From Alkalihalobacillus deserti (GTDB taxonomy: Bacteria > Bacillota > Bacilli > Bacillales > Bacillaceae_D), in the NCBI RefSeq assembly GCF_020734105.1, contig NZ_JAJAFR010000001.1, positions 248,001 through 312,000 of the forward strand: DNA of 64,000 nt. The letters are read 5' to 3'. The notes beneath the pieces were generated by a model that saw only the letters and a program-made list of their open reading frames with translations, ran no database searches and was not told where the DNA came from. The position numbers and the translations under genes were made by a program. Shown here piece by piece: positions 45,991 to 54,849 of this stretch. Within the stretch, counting starts at the first letter, position 1; each line of letters opens with the position of its first letter.

Positions 45991-46692
45991 ATGACTGTTT
46001 CTGAAATTATCATCCGTGCCACGATTGGATTTATTGTCCTGTATACTTTGTGTCGGTTGCTTAACAAAAAGTTAATTGCTCAGATGACCTTTTTTGATTT
46101 TGTAGCAGGGATCACGATTGGATCGATTGTGGCAAGTTCAATACTTATGAAGGATATTCCGGTTTGGATCAGTATGATTGGATTAGTTTTATTTTGTCTT
46201 TATACTTTTATCACTAGTATAATCGCAATCAAAAGTTTACGTGGGCGGAAAATATTAGAGGATGAGGAAACGTATTTAATTCAAAATGGACAAGTGCTTG
46301 AAGAAGGTCTTAAAAAAGTGAGAATGTCGATGGATGGATTGCTTACGAATTTGCGTAAGAAAGGCTTCTTTTATGTCGATCAAGTTGAAACGGCGATCAT
46401 GGAGATGGATGGTTCTATATCTGTTTTAGCGAAGCCACCCTATTTAAATGCCATGCAAAAGGATGTCTTTAATGTTCAGGCGAGCCGTGGTTTAGTACAG
46501 GCTTTTATCATTGATGGACAGATTCTCAAGCAAAGTCTGAAAATCCTCGGAAAAGACGAGGATTGGATAAAAGAAGTTTTGCTCACACGTAACATTCAAA
46601 GAATTGAAGATGTTTTCTTTGCTCAAATAGATGAGCAAGGAACGATCTATATAGACACTCGAAACGATTTCGTTCCCAATCCATTTGAGTAG
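45991..46692 (+). CDS. DUF421 membrane protein, YetF-like
   Basis: 233 residues: three N-terminal helices (about 5-80) with the motif MTFFDFVAGITIGSIVAS, then a cytoplasmic domain (EDEETYLIQNGQVLEEGLKK, LRKKGFFYVDQVETAIME). DUF421/YetF proteins are common in spore formers, and several are linked to spore or membrane functions. ATG 45991 follows AGAGGTG; the GTG at 45979 lies too early. A strong terminator follows. Confidence 0.87.
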   Translation: MTVSEIIIRATIGFIVLYTLCRLLNKKLIAQMTFFDFVAGITIGSIVASSILMKDIPVWISMIGLVLFCLYTFITSIIAIKSLRGRKILEDEETYLIQNGQVLEEGLKKVRMSMDGLLTNLRKKGFFYVDQVETAIMEMDGSISVLAKPPYLNAMQKDVFNVQASRGLVQAFIIDGQILKQSLKILGKDEDWIKEVLLTRNIQRIEDVFFAQIDEQGTIYIDTRNDFVPNPFE

Positions 46693-46693
46693 A

Positions 46694-46735
46694 AAAATAG
46701 ACGCTTTCAAATTTGAAAGCGTCTATTTTATTTGT
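46694..46735 (+). terminator. Terminator of the DUF421 gene
   Basis: Arms aaaatagacgctttcaa / ttgaaagcgtctatttt, then ATTTG. Confidence 0.9.
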
Positions 46736-46740
46736 TAATA

Positions 46741-46929
46741 GAGCTTGTTCAAAAGGGCGGTTTTCCCTTTTTGAACAAGCTCGAAGCAATGAGCGAAGCC
46801 ACTGCAAAGTTTTAAGTCGATCCGAGTGGTTTTCTCGGATAGACGCGCAGTGAGTGAAGCCATTGCAACTCCGCATTAGGAGAGAGGATATTAAAGGTTC
46901 AAAAGGGCGGTTTTCCCTTTTTGAACCTT
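46741..46929. repeat. Interspersed composite repeat, full copy B
   Basis: Same layout and orientation as 9287-9480: terminal hairpin (gagcttgttcaaaaggg and complement), gcaatgagcgaagccactgc, tccgag/ctcgga hairpin, gcagtgagtgaagccattgc and aggagagaggatattaaagg, then a closing hairpin. The closing hairpin differs (ggttcaaaagggcgg... aacctt), which shows the outer arms can change while the core is kept. Confidence 0.9.
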
Positions 46930-46990
46930 TACTAGCAATTTATTTAATTTTTTTATAAAAAAGGTCTTAATAGAGTTCCTTAGGAAACCT

Positions 46991-47953
46991 TTAGTAGCCC
47001 TTCTTATAATCAAGGACATTAATCGTAAGAGGATTTTCAGCTATATAGTTCTTTAGATTTGGAATAAAAATATCTTCAATTACACGCTTATCATAATGTT
47101 CAGTTGATCCAGAAGTATGCGGAGTGACAATCACATTTTCCATATCCCATAAAGGACTTTCTTCAGGTAGGGGTTCTGTCGTAAATACATCTAATCCTGC
47201 GCCTGCAATTTTTTGTTCAAGTAGTGCATGGACTAGATCCTGCTCAACAACAATTTCTCCGCGACCAATATTAATGAAAAAAGCAGATGATTTCATTAGG
47301 TCGAATTGTTCAGCACCTAATAAATGCTGTGTTTTTGCAGTAAGAGGAAGAGTTACAACAACATAATCACATCTTGGCAATACGCTATTTAATTGATCTG
47401 TCGTGAACATTTCATCGACAAATTCGGTTGGTTCTCCTGTATGGCGTAAGCCTAAAACATGCATACCGAAAGCTTTAGCAATTTTTGCTGTTTCTCTCCC
47501 GATTGAACCTACACCGATAATCCCAATCGTCTTTTCATGAATTTCGAGTTTCATATGACCATGATGCCATGTTTTAGCTTGTTGATTTTTTACATATGTA
47601 TGAATTTTTCTAGTTAGACCTAGCATCAGTCCAAAGATCGTCTCAGTTATCGGATAGGAGTGGACGCCATTTGCACTTGTTATTTGAATCTCTCTAAGCT
47701 CTAACTCTGTCAATGGAAGGGAATTAACACCGGCAGACCACGTTTGAAGCCATCGAAGCGAAGAGTCCTCTTTTAGAGTGTAATTTTTCATTTTCTTGCT
47801 CCAACCAGCAATGATTTCAGCGTCCTTAATATGTTCTTCCCATTTAGATGGATCTTGACCGACAATCACTTGCCAGTCTGGTACAACTTGTTTTATTTGT
47901 TCGATTAAGTGATTATTTATATTTTGAGCCACAATCAATTTTCTTATCTTCAT
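46991..47953 (-). CDS. D-2-hydroxyacid dehydrogenase
   Basis: 320 residues, NAD(P)-dependent. Nucleotide-binding GVGSIGRETA (about 145-154), catalytic Arg in the NIGRGEIV region, and the late Glu/His pair (EPLPEESPL, VTPHTSGS). Resembles the phosphoglycerate dehydrogenase-like reductases for glyoxylate, hydroxypyruvate or 2-ketoacids. ATG 47953 follows AAGGGAGC; the frame continues upstream without a ribosome site. It stands alone. Confidence 0.9.
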   Translation of the reverse strand: MKIRKLIVAQNINNHLIEQIKQVVPDWQVIVGQDPSKWEEHIKDAEIIAGWSKKMKNYTLKEDSSLRWLQTWSAGVNSLPLTELELREIQITSANGVHSYPITETIFGLMLGLTRKIHTYVKNQQAKTWHHGHMKLEIHEKTIGIIGVGSIGRETAKIAKAFGMHVLGLRHTGEPTEFVDEMFTTDQLNSVLPRCDYVVVTLPLTAKTQHLLGAEQFDLMKSSAFFINIGRGEIVVEQDLVHALLEQKIAGAGLDVFTTEPLPEESPLWDMENVIVTPHTSGSTEHYDKRVIEDIFIPNLKNYIAENPLTINVLDYKKGY

Positions 47954-48125
47954 TATTTTGCTCCCTTTGGATTGATAATTAAATCTTTTCATACTTCTTT
48001 GAATTTTTCAATCACTTTTACATTAGTGAACGAGATCACCAAGCGTTTAGTTCAACAAGCTGAGTCTCAACTTGGAGGTTCTTAGTTTTAATTTCAAACT
48101 TCCTAGTCCACAATGATTTTTATGT

Positions 48126-48152
48126 CCCCGTCGTTCACACGACGGGGTTTTT
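48126..48152 (+). terminator. Terminator-form hairpin before ohr
   Basis: Arms ccccgtcg / cgacgggg, loop ttcaca, then TTTTTAGG. No gene precedes it on this strand: the neighbouring dehydrogenase is divergent. It could end a short leader or small RNA upstream of ohr; a C-terminus-like stretch (NEITKRLVQQAESQLGG, stop about 48086) lies just before it. Confidence 0.6.
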
Positions 48153-48230
48153 AGGTGACGGTGTTTAATACAGTGACTTTTAGTGAATAGTCATAGAGAA
48201 GGATAAAGCAATGAAGGAGAGTGTTAGCAA

Positions 48231-48653
48231 ATGGCAGATATTTTATTTACAGCACAAGCAAAAGCAGTTGGTGGAAGAAATGGTCATGTAACTTCTGAGA
48301 ATGGAGTATTGGATCATAAATTGGTCATGCCAAAGGGGAATACGCCGGCTACTGACGGAACGAATCCAGAGCAACTGTTTGGAGCAGGGTATGCAGCTTG
48401 TTTTGATGGAGCCCTGAATTTAGTAGCATCTAAGGAAAAAAAGGAAATCAATTCAGAAGTTAATGCTAAAGTAAGTTTAATAAAAGATCCAAAAGATAAC
48501 GGTTTTAAGATAGGAGTTGTTCTTCATGTAACAGTCAAAGGAGCCTCTCAGTCTGAGGCAGAAGAACTTGTGCAAAAAGCACATCAAGTTTGCCCATATT
48601 CAAAGGCAACAAGAGGAAATATTGACGTTCAACTAATTGCTAAAGGCGAATAA
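48231..48653 (+). CDS. ohr: Organic hydroperoxide resistance protein (Ohr/OsmC)
   Basis: 140 residues. Two active cysteines: one in GYAACFDGALN (Cys58 region) and one in QVCPYSKATRGN. Thiol-dependent reduction of organic peroxides. No OhrR-type box was found upstream, so regulation is open. Ribosome site AAGGAGAG. Convergent with nsrR and sharing a terminator with it. Confidence 0.92.
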   Translation: MADILFTAQAKAVGGRNGHVTSENGVLDHKLVMPKGNTPATDGTNPEQLFGAGYAACFDGALNLVASKEKKEINSEVNAKVSLIKDPKDNGFKIGVVLHVTVKGASQSEAEELVQKAHQVCPYSKATRGNIDVQLIAKGE

Positions 48654-48659
48654 ATAAGG

Positions 48660-48692
48660 TAACTCCACATTCTAAAGAGATGTGGAGTTGTT
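48660..48692 (-). terminator. Shared ohr/nsrR terminator
   Basis: Arms ctccacat / atgtggag with an 8-base loop, T tract on the plus strand. It overlaps the end of nsrR. Confidence 0.7.
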
Positions 48693-49124
48693 TTGTTGAA
48701 GCAACTGTTTTAATAGTGATTGATTTTTCGTTAAATCGGCTAACGTATAATGATCAAGAACTTCTAAGTAGGCTTTTAATGCCTGATCCAAAACTCCCTT
48801 TAATTTACAAACTGGAGAAATCGCGCAAGTGTTTTGTTCAGGGTTAAAACATTCAACGATGTTTAAGTCATCCTCAGTATGTCTAACAACAGAGCCGATA
48901 TTGATCTCGTTTGGCTCTAGCGCAAGACGAATTCCTCCGTTCCGGCCACGGGTTGTTTCTATAAGACCGAGTTTTCCTAATTGAAAGATAACCTTCATTA
49001 AATGATTTTTTGAAATGCCATAAGCAGTAGCTATTTCTTTTATATTGGTTTTTTCATTCTCTGAAAGCGTTGATAAGTAGATTAGAACACGAAGAGAGTA
49101 GTCTGTGTAAATCGTTAATCTCAT
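48672..49124 (-). CDS. nsrR: Rrf2-family nitric-oxide sensor NsrR
   Basis: 150 residues. N-terminal MRLTIYTDYSLRVLIYLS is close to B. subtilis NsrR; three iron-sulphur cysteines at 92, 100 and 106 lie at the known positions. It represses hmp and other genes until NO destroys the cluster. ATG 49124 was preferred over the one six bases upstream because it leaves eight bases to GAGG and gives the family N-terminus. Divergent from hmp. Confidence 0.92.
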   Translation of the reverse strand: MRLTIYTDYSLRVLIYLSTLSENEKTNIKEIATAYGISKNHLMKVIFQLGKLGLIETTRGRNGGIRLALEPNEINIGSVVRHTEDDLNIVECFNPEQNTCAISPVCKLKGVLDQALKAYLEVLDHYTLADLTKNQSLLKQLLQQNNSTSL

Positions 49125-49316
49125 AGTCATAGCCTCACAATATTATTTACATACAATCATTTTATCATAATCTTTCGGTAAAGTTTAAGAAAGTAATCTA
49201 ATGGTTCTATTTAGCGGCCGACTTCGGGGAAATAACTCCTATCAGGTATGACAAACATTCTCACACAAAAGACACTAACATCTAAAAAAAAATGAACCAA
49301 TTGTGACCATTTCATT

Positions 49317-49388
49317 AAAGGTGTATTTAATATATTGCTTTAAGTGATATTCAAGTTTAAACTAAAAGAAGTATTTAAAATACATCTT
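49317..49388 (+). promoter_or_regulatory. hmp promoter region with two NsrR-type boxes
   Basis: GAAGTATTTAAAATACATC (49368-49386) resembles the AAGATGYATTTnAAATRCATCTT operator closely; a weaker one is ggtgtatttaatatattgc (49320-49338). Between them TTGCTT (49336-49341), 17 bases, TAAACT can serve as promoter. The strong box lies just downstream of -10, so NsrR would block initiation. Confidence 0.75.
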
Positions 49389-49408
49389 TTAAGGTAGGGG
49401 AATGGAAT

Positions 49409-50632
49409 ATGTTAACCGAAAAGACTATTCAAATTGTAAAATCAACTGCACCAGTGCTTGAAGTAAAAGGGAAAGAGATTACAACTCATTTTTATAAAAC
49501 GATGTTTGAGGCACATCCGGAATTGTTAAATATTTTTAATCATGCCAATCAGCAAAAGGGCAGACAGCAAACGGCTCTTGCTAACACGGTTACGGCTGCA
49601 GCTAAATATATTGATCAGTTAGAGGTTCTACTACCTGTAGTCAGACAAATTGCTCATAAGCACCGTAGTTTAGCGATTAAAGCAGAGCATTATCCAATTG
49701 TAGGAGAATTCCTTTTGAAAGCGATCAAAGAAGTATTAGGAGATGCTGCGACAGAAGAGATTTTACAAGCTTGGGCCGAAGCATACGGCGCAATTGCTGA
49801 TATTTTTATTCAAGTTGAAAAGGAAATGTACGAGGAAGCAGAACAACAAAAGAATGGTTGGAAAGACTTTAAACCGTTCCGTATTGTGAGAAAAGTAAAA
49901 GAAAGTGAATCAATCACCTCTTTCTATTTAGCTCCAGCTAACGGTCAAGGAGTATCAAGCTTTATCCCAGGACAATATATCTCATTACGTGTCAACATGG
50001 ATGGAGAAACGTATCTTCAAAATAGACAGTATAGTTTATCGGATGCGCCTAATGAAAAAATGTATAGAATCTCAGTTAAGCGTGAAAATGAAGGAACGCC
50101 AGCTGGGAAAGTATCAAACTTTTTACATGAATGCGAAGTAGGGTATGAAGTAGAAGTAAGTGCCCCTGCAGGAGATTTTGTACTAGATACGAATCAATCT
50201 AAACCGGTCTACTTAATTAGTGGAGGAGTAGGGGTAACACCGATGCTTAGCATGTTAAAGACGATTGCACAAGATCAACCTGAGCGCAATGTGACTTTCA
50301 TCCATGCGGCTCAAAATAGCTTGGTGCATGCATTCGGTGAAGAAGTGAAGGATGTGGTTTCATTGTCTGCAAATGCAAGTAGTTATCTTTTTTATTCTAA
50401 TCCTACAAGTGAAGATAAGGTAAAACAAAATTATGACTACGAAGGATTTGTCAATCGAGACTTTTTTGAAAAAGTGATAGAAATGGACGGACAGTTTTAT
50501 GTGTGTGGTCCAATTCCTTTTATTAAAGAAGTTGTAACTCAACTAACAGCATTAGACATTCAAGCAGAAAACATTCATTATGAATTTTTTGGCCCAGCTA
50601 TTAACCTAAATGAACCAACACCGGTTCAATAA
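49409..50632 (+). CDS. hmp: Flavohemoglobin (nitric oxide dioxygenase)
   Basis: 407 residues. Globin domain with Tyr29, Gln53 and proximal His85, then the FAD domain (PGQYISLR, RQYSLSDAP) and NAD domain (SGGVGVTPM, FYVCGP). Oxidises NO to nitrate with oxygen and NADPH. Ribosome site GTAGGGG. Divergent from its probable repressor nsrR, with operator-like sequence in between. Confidence 0.96.
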   Translation: MLTEKTIQIVKSTAPVLEVKGKEITTHFYKTMFEAHPELLNIFNHANQQKGRQQTALANTVTAAAKYIDQLEVLLPVVRQIAHKHRSLAIKAEHYPIVGEFLLKAIKEVLGDAATEEILQAWAEAYGAIADIFIQVEKEMYEEAEQQKNGWKDFKPFRIVRKVKESESITSFYLAPANGQGVSSFIPGQYISLRVNMDGETYLQNRQYSLSDAPNEKMYRISVKRENEGTPAGKVSNFLHECEVGYEVEVSAPAGDFVLDTNQSKPVYLISGGVGVTPMLSMLKTIAQDQPERNVTFIHAAQNSLVHAFGEEVKDVVSLSANASSYLFYSNPTSEDKVKQNYDYEGFVNRDFFEKVIEMDGQFYVCGPIPFIKEVVTQLTALDIQAENIHYEFFGPAINLNEPTPVQ

Positions 50633-50636
50633 CAAT

Positions 50637-50670
50637 AAGCCCTCGGAGCGATTAGCTTCGAGGGTTCTTT
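50637..50670. terminator. Bidirectional terminator
   Basis: Arms aagccctcg / cgagggtt with a 13-base loop, between hmp and the convergent hydrolase; it overlaps the end of the latter. Confidence 0.75.
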
Positions 50671-51443
50671 CTGTTTTCAAGCCACTGACATGTTTTGTGA
50701 AATAATTCATTTTCCCAAGCAGTATTCGTGAAAGTATGGTCAGCCCCTACTATATAAGAAGCGTCAATTACTCGTTCATTTCTATTTTCCTTTAACTCTT
50801 TTAAATAGGTAGTGACATTTTCTTTCGGAATATCTTGATCTTGATCCCCATGAATGAGCAAGACTGAACCTTTATAGGAAGTAATTTTCTTAAGGGGATC
50901 GTGATGCGATAAATCGTTGAAGAAATCATAACTTAGTAGAAAACCTTTATAGTCAAAGACACCTTCTTTTTCAGCGGTGTTAATCGCTTCAGTCCCTGTT
51001 ATAGAACGGATGTCAAAATAGGGCCTAGCTACTGGTGACCAAAGAACAATGGTTTGGATGGACGGAAATTGGCTGGCTGATAAAGCGGTAATCGCACCTC
51101 CCAAACTGTGACCAACTAAGGTCATCCGTTCTGGATTGACTCCATCTAAACTAGAAACATAGTTGATTGCGGTTCTTAACTCTTCAAGTTGCTTTGTTAC
51201 TGTCACTTCTTGATAATCGCCATCGCTTTCACCACAGCCTCGGAAGTCAAACCGAAAACATATAAAACCTTTGTTCGCAAAATAATTTGCTGCTTTTACA
51301 AAAAGCCTATGTTCTCCAACTTTGCTACTAACGAATCCATGTACAAAAATAATAGTAGGAAAGCTAGATTGTTCATGGTCAATGGGGTAATGGATGGCAG
51401 CTGATAATTGATTTGAATGAAACCGAATTGCAGTAGAAGTCAT
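50652..51443 (-). CDS. Alpha/beta hydrolase
   Basis: 263 residues. Nucleophile elbow GHSLGG, oxyanion HGFVSS, Asp in HGDQDQDIP and His in GADHTF. Similar to the small esterases of the feruloyl-esterase type, but substrate unknown. ATG 51443 follows CGGAGG. It faces hmp across a shared terminator. Confidence 0.87.
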   Translation of the reverse strand: MTSTAIRFHSNQLSAAIHYPIDHEQSSFPTIIFVHGFVSSKVGEHRLFVKAANYFANKGFICFRFDFRGCGESDGDYQEVTVTKQLEELRTAINYVSSLDGVNPERMTLVGHSLGGAITALSASQFPSIQTIVLWSPVARPYFDIRSITGTEAINTAEKEGVFDYKGFLLSYDFFNDLSHHDPLKKITSYKGSVLLIHGDQDQDIPKENVTTYLKELKENRNERVIDASYIVGADHTFTNTAWENELFHKTCQWLENRKNPRS

Positions 51444-51675
51444 TGTTTATATTCCTCCGATAAGATCTCTTATTAGAAGTATAAAGGAATAAAGTTGAAC
51501 AAACAATTAAAACTCATAAAATCGGGTTGTATTGTCGGAATTAATTTAAATGAGTAGGGAATGGAAAGCATTTTAAGTAAGGCGACAAAGCTTTTTTTGA
51601 CGGCTTTCTTTTATGCTATCAGTAGTTTTTATAGATTCCTAGTTGGTCGAAAGATGACTAATTTACATTTTTTAT
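51444..51675. other. Gene-free stretch between the hydrolase and dacF promoter
   Basis: A/T-rich, no frame or hairpin worth reporting was seen. Confidence 0.3.
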
Positions 51676-51703
51676 GTATAAAAGATTATCAACTGGAGAA
51701 AAT
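51676..51703 (+). promoter_or_regulatory. Candidate sigma-F/sigma-G promoter of dacF
   Basis: GTATA (51676), 14 bases, GGAGAAAAT (51695), agreeing with the forespore consensus GYATA-N15-GGnnAnAHT. It lies 88 bases before dacF, which is known in B. subtilis to be transcribed by sigma-F and sigma-G. Confidence 0.65.
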
Positions 51704-51790
51704 GGGGGGTAGCCAACTTGGGTGAGTTTTCCTTATTTTGAAGAATATTGGATCACCTAAGGAAGACTATGAAAATGAGATGGAGGTCGG

Positions 51791-52957
51791 ATGGAGATGA
51801 GGAAAGTTCTATCCAGTTTATTAAGCGGATGCCTTGTTTTAAGTTTGTTAGCACCAATGGCTAGCGCCGAAGAGTCAAAAGCGAAGTTAGCGGAAAAGGC
51901 ATCTTCGGCGATAGTAATTGAACGTGATACTGGTGAAGTGATTTTTGATAAAAACAGTCAGGAAAAGCTTCCACCAGCAAGTATGACGAAGATCATGACG
52001 ATGCTTTTGATTATGGAAGCGATTGATAAAGGGGCACTTGCCTATGATGATATGGTACGGACAAGTGAATATGCTGCCTCAATGGGAGGCTCACAGGTTT
52101 TTTTAGAACCGGGTGAGGAAATGAGTGTAACCGATATGCTAAAATCAATCGCAGTAGCATCAGCAAATGATGCGTCTGTAGCGATGGCAGAGCATATTGC
52201 GGGAACAGAAGAAGAATTTATTGCGATGATGAATGCCAAAACAGAAGAGCTCGGGCTTAAGAATACGAACTTTGTCAACACCAACGGACTGCCAGCAGAA
52301 AATCACTATACGACAGCTTATGACTTAGCTGTTATCTCAAAAGAACTTTTAAAGTATGAAGACATTACGAAATTCACAGGGATTTATGAGGACTACTTAA
52401 GAGAAGATACAGATGATAAATTTTGGCTTGTCAATACGAATAAACTAGTAAAGTTTTATCCTGGAGTAGACGGATTAAAAACAGGATTTACAAGAGAAGC
52501 GATGTATTGCTTAACGGCAACAGCAGAGAAGAATGGAATGCGTATTATTACGGTAATTATGGGGGCTCCAACGCCAAAAGAACGGAATGCACAAATTACT
52601 TCCATGCTTGACTATGCATTTAGTCAATATCAAACGCATAAGCTTTACGACCGTGATCATATTTTAGCGGATGTAGAAGTAAATAAAGGTGATAAAGATA
52701 CGATCCCTGTTGTTACATCAGAATCAGTGTCCATTTTAACGAAAAAAGGGGTAAAAGTGGATGATGTTGTCGAACGATTAGAAATTGATGCTAATCTAAA
52801 CGCTCCTATCAAACAAGGAGAAGTTATTGGGAAGCTATTTATTGAACGAGAAGGTGAAATCTTAAGTGAAACAGAGCTTATAGCCGGTAATGATGTCTAT
52901 GAGGCTTCATGGTGGAAATTATTTAAGCGTGTAATTGCGAAATTTGGAGCAGCGTAA
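51791..52957 (+). CDS. dacF: D-alanyl-D-alanine carboxypeptidase DacF
   Basis: 388 residues with a signal peptide (cleavage near MASAEE). Penicillin-binding motifs: S64-M-T-K67, SAN in VASANDAS and KTG in LKTGFT. Acts on cortex peptidoglycan during sporulation. It is followed by spoIIAA-spoIIAB-sigF as in Bacillus. ATG 51791 has GGAGG four bases upstream; the ATG at 51797 is an alternative with ten bases. Confidence 0.94.
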   Translation: MEMRKVLSSLLSGCLVLSLLAPMASAEESKAKLAEKASSAIVIERDTGEVIFDKNSQEKLPPASMTKIMTMLLIMEAIDKGALAYDDMVRTSEYAASMGGSQVFLEPGEEMSVTDMLKSIAVASANDASVAMAEHIAGTEEEFIAMMNAKTEELGLKNTNFVNTNGLPAENHYTTAYDLAVISKELLKYEDITKFTGIYEDYLREDTDDKFWLVNTNKLVKFYPGVDGLKTGFTREAMYCLTATAEKNGMRIITVIMGAPTPKERNAQITSMLDYAFSQYQTHKLYDRDHILADVEVNKGDKDTIPVVTSESVSILTKKGVKVDDVVERLEIDANLNAPIKQGEVIGKLFIEREGEILSETELIAGNDVYEASWWKLFKRVIAKFGAA

Positions 52958-53005
52958 CGCTTCTTTTGACAACTTTCTTCGAATCAAGACTAGTTTTGTC
53001 ATCTA

Positions 53006-53033
53006 GCAGGAAGCACGAAGGTAAAAGGCGAAA
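53006..53033 (+). promoter_or_regulatory. Candidate sigma-H promoter of the spoIIA operon
   Basis: GCAGGAAGC (53006), 12 bases, GGCGAAA (53027). This fits RnAGGAWWW-N11-12-RnnGAAT with one weak position. It lies 84 bases before spoIIAA; in B. subtilis the operon is transcribed by sigma-H with Spo0A~P. Confidence 0.6.
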
Positions 53034-53117
53034 TTCTCTCTAGCAAAGAAAGTATAGGTGAATCATCATCTATGCGATAACTCATGATTGATGAGCTAAC
53101 TAGAGGGAGTGATTAAA

Positions 53118-53468
53118 ATGAGTTTTAAAATGGATCTAGAAAAAAAAGGAAGTGTCTTGCTAGTACGATTAGAAGGCGAGCTTGATCACCATACGGCAGA
53201 TGAATTAAGAACACAAGTTGAGCAGAAACTAGCTGACGGTCAGGTAAAGCATATTGTCTTAAACTTAGAGCTGCTTTCATTTATGGATAGCTCTGGTCTA
53301 GGTGTCATTCTTGGCAGATATAAACAAGTCAAAGCAAATGGAGGCGAAATGGTCGTATGTGCCATTTCATCATCAGTCAAACGTTTGTTTGAAATGTCAG
53401 GTTTGTTTAAAATTATCCGTTTAGAAGACAATGAACAATTTGCTTTACAAACTTTGGGGGTGGCTTAA
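53118..53468 (+). CDS. spoIIAA: Anti-anti-sigma factor SpoIIAA
   Basis: 116 residues, STAS fold. The regulatory serine is Ser58 in FMDSSGLGV, phosphorylated by SpoIIAB and dephosphorylated by SpoIIE; the free form releases sigma-F. ATG 53118 follows GGGAGTG; the GTG at 53109 is part of that site. First gene of the sigF operon. Confidence 0.96.
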   Translation: MSFKMDLEKKGSVLLVRLEGELDHHTADELRTQVEQKLADGQVKHIVLNLELLSFMDSSGLGVILGRYKQVKANGGEMVVCAISSSVKRLFEMSGLFKIIRLEDNEQFALQTLGVA

Positions 53469-53471
53469 ACG

Positions 53472-53912
53472 ATGCAAAATGTGATGGATTTGAAGTTCTC
53501 AGCTCAGAGCCAAAACGAGTCGTTTGCACGAGTGACTGTGGGAGCTTTTATTGCTCAACTTGACCCAACGATGGATGAAATGACAGAAATTAAGACAGTG
53601 GTTTCAGAAGCAGTAACCAATGCGATTATTCATGGTTACCACAATCAATCGGATGGCATGGTTTACATTCATTGTACGCTGGAAAACGGCACAATAGAAC
53701 TTACGATTCGAGATGAAGGTATGGGCATACAAGACATTGATGAAGCACGTCAACCATTATTTACAACAAAACCGGAACTCGAGCGTTCGGGGATGGGATT
53801 TACAATTATGGAAAATTTTATGGATGAGCTCCAAGTTGTATCTGAACCGATGATTGGCACAACTGTATATTTAAAAAAAACACTCACAAATAGCAAAGCT
53901 ATGTGTAATTAA
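53472..53912 (+). CDS. spoIIAB: Anti-sigma F factor / kinase SpoIIAB
   Basis: 146 residues, GHKL ATP-binding fold with [17 protein letters not shown] and [10 protein letters not shown]. It holds sigma-F inactive and phosphorylates SpoIIAA. It follows spoIIAA after 3 bases. Confidence 0.96.
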   Translation: MQNVMDLKFSAQSQNESFARVTVGAFIAQLDPTMDEMTEIKTVVSEAVTNAIIHGYHNQSDGMVYIHCTLENGTIELTIRDEGMGIQDIDEARQPLFTTKPELERSGMGFTIMENFMDELQVVSEPMIGTTVYLKKTLTNSKAMCN

Positions 53913-53924
53913 GGAGTTTTGCCT

Positions 53925-54689
53925 ATGGATGTCGAGGTAAAACAACAAAAGAAGAAACAGGCACATTTTTCTGATGCAGAAGTAAAGAAGCTCATTGCGA
54001 AGAGTCAAGAGGGCGACCAAGAAGCGAGAGACTTAATTGTTAACCGTAACACTAGACTTGTCTGGTCGGTCGTTCAGCGCTTTATGAATCGAGGCTATGA
54101 AGCGGATGACTTATTTCAAATCGGATGTATCGGGCTTATTAAATCGGTTGATAAGTTCGACTTGTCCTATGATGTAAAGTTTTCGACTTATGCAGTGCCT
54201 ATGATAATTGGTGAAATCCAACGTTTTTTACGAGATGATGGAACGGTCAAAGTTAGTCGCTCTATTAAAGAGCTAGGTAATAAGATCCGAAAAATGAAGG
54301 ATGAAATGACTAAATCTCTAGGTCGAACTCCAACGGTTAATGAAATTGCGGAACAGTTGGAGATTACACCAGAGGAAGTCGTCTTTGCCGGAGAAGCAAG
54401 TCGCTCTCTTTCATCGATTCATGAAACGGTTTATGAAAATGATGGTGATCCCATCACTTTACTAGATCAGATAGCTGACCAAACGGAAACAAAATGGTTT
54501 GATAAAATCGCCTTGAAAGAAGCGATACGAGACCTTGACGAGAGAGAACGATTGATAGTTTACTTACGTTATTACAAAGATCAAACCCAGTCAGAAGTTG
54601 CTGCTAGGCTAGGGATCTCACAAGTTCAAGTCTCAAGACTTGAAAAGAAAATCCTTGAGCAGATGAAGCTAGAAATGGGAGATGTTTAG
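53925..54689 (+). CDS. sigF: RNA polymerase sigma factor F
   Basis: 254 residues. Region 2 (NTRLVWSVVQRF, FQIGCIGLIKSVDKFD), region 3, and region 4 HTH (TQSEVAARLGISQVQVSRLE). The first forespore-specific sigma factor. ATG 53925 has AAGGAG eight bases upstream; the upstream in-frame TTG is inside the spacer. A terminator follows, so the spoVA genes farther on are separate. Confidence 0.97.
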   Translation: MDVEVKQQKKKQAHFSDAEVKKLIAKSQEGDQEARDLIVNRNTRLVWSVVQRFMNRGYEADDLFQIGCIGLIKSVDKFDLSYDVKFSTYAVPMIIGEIQRFLRDDGTVKVSRSIKELGNKIRKMKDEMTKSLGRTPTVNEIAEQLEITPEEVVFAGEASRSLSSIHETVYENDGDPITLLDQIADQTETKWFDKIALKEAIRDLDERERLIVYLRYYKDQTQSEVAARLGISQVQVSRLEKKILEQMKLEMGDV

Positions 54690-54705
54690 CATCTTGTCTT
54701 CTAAA

Positions 54706-54741
54706 GAAACCCACTTTTCAATTGAGAAGTGGGTTTTTTAG
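54706..54741 (+). terminator. Terminator of the spoIIA operon
   Basis: Arms aaacccacttttcaa / ttgagaagtgggttt (one mismatch), then TTTAG. Confidence 0.88.
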
Positions 54742-54849
54742 GCGCAAGCAGAAAAAAGATGGCTCAAAATGATTATGAGGTTAGCAAAAGAGGGAGTTCT
54801 ATTAAAAAAGGAGTCGCTATTAACGCCAAAGTCTTGTTCATCTATAAAC

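Noticed and set aside
46583-46876. Minus-strand 97-codon frame
   Set aside because: It spans the DUF421 gene end, a terminator and the interspersed repeat; a chance frame.
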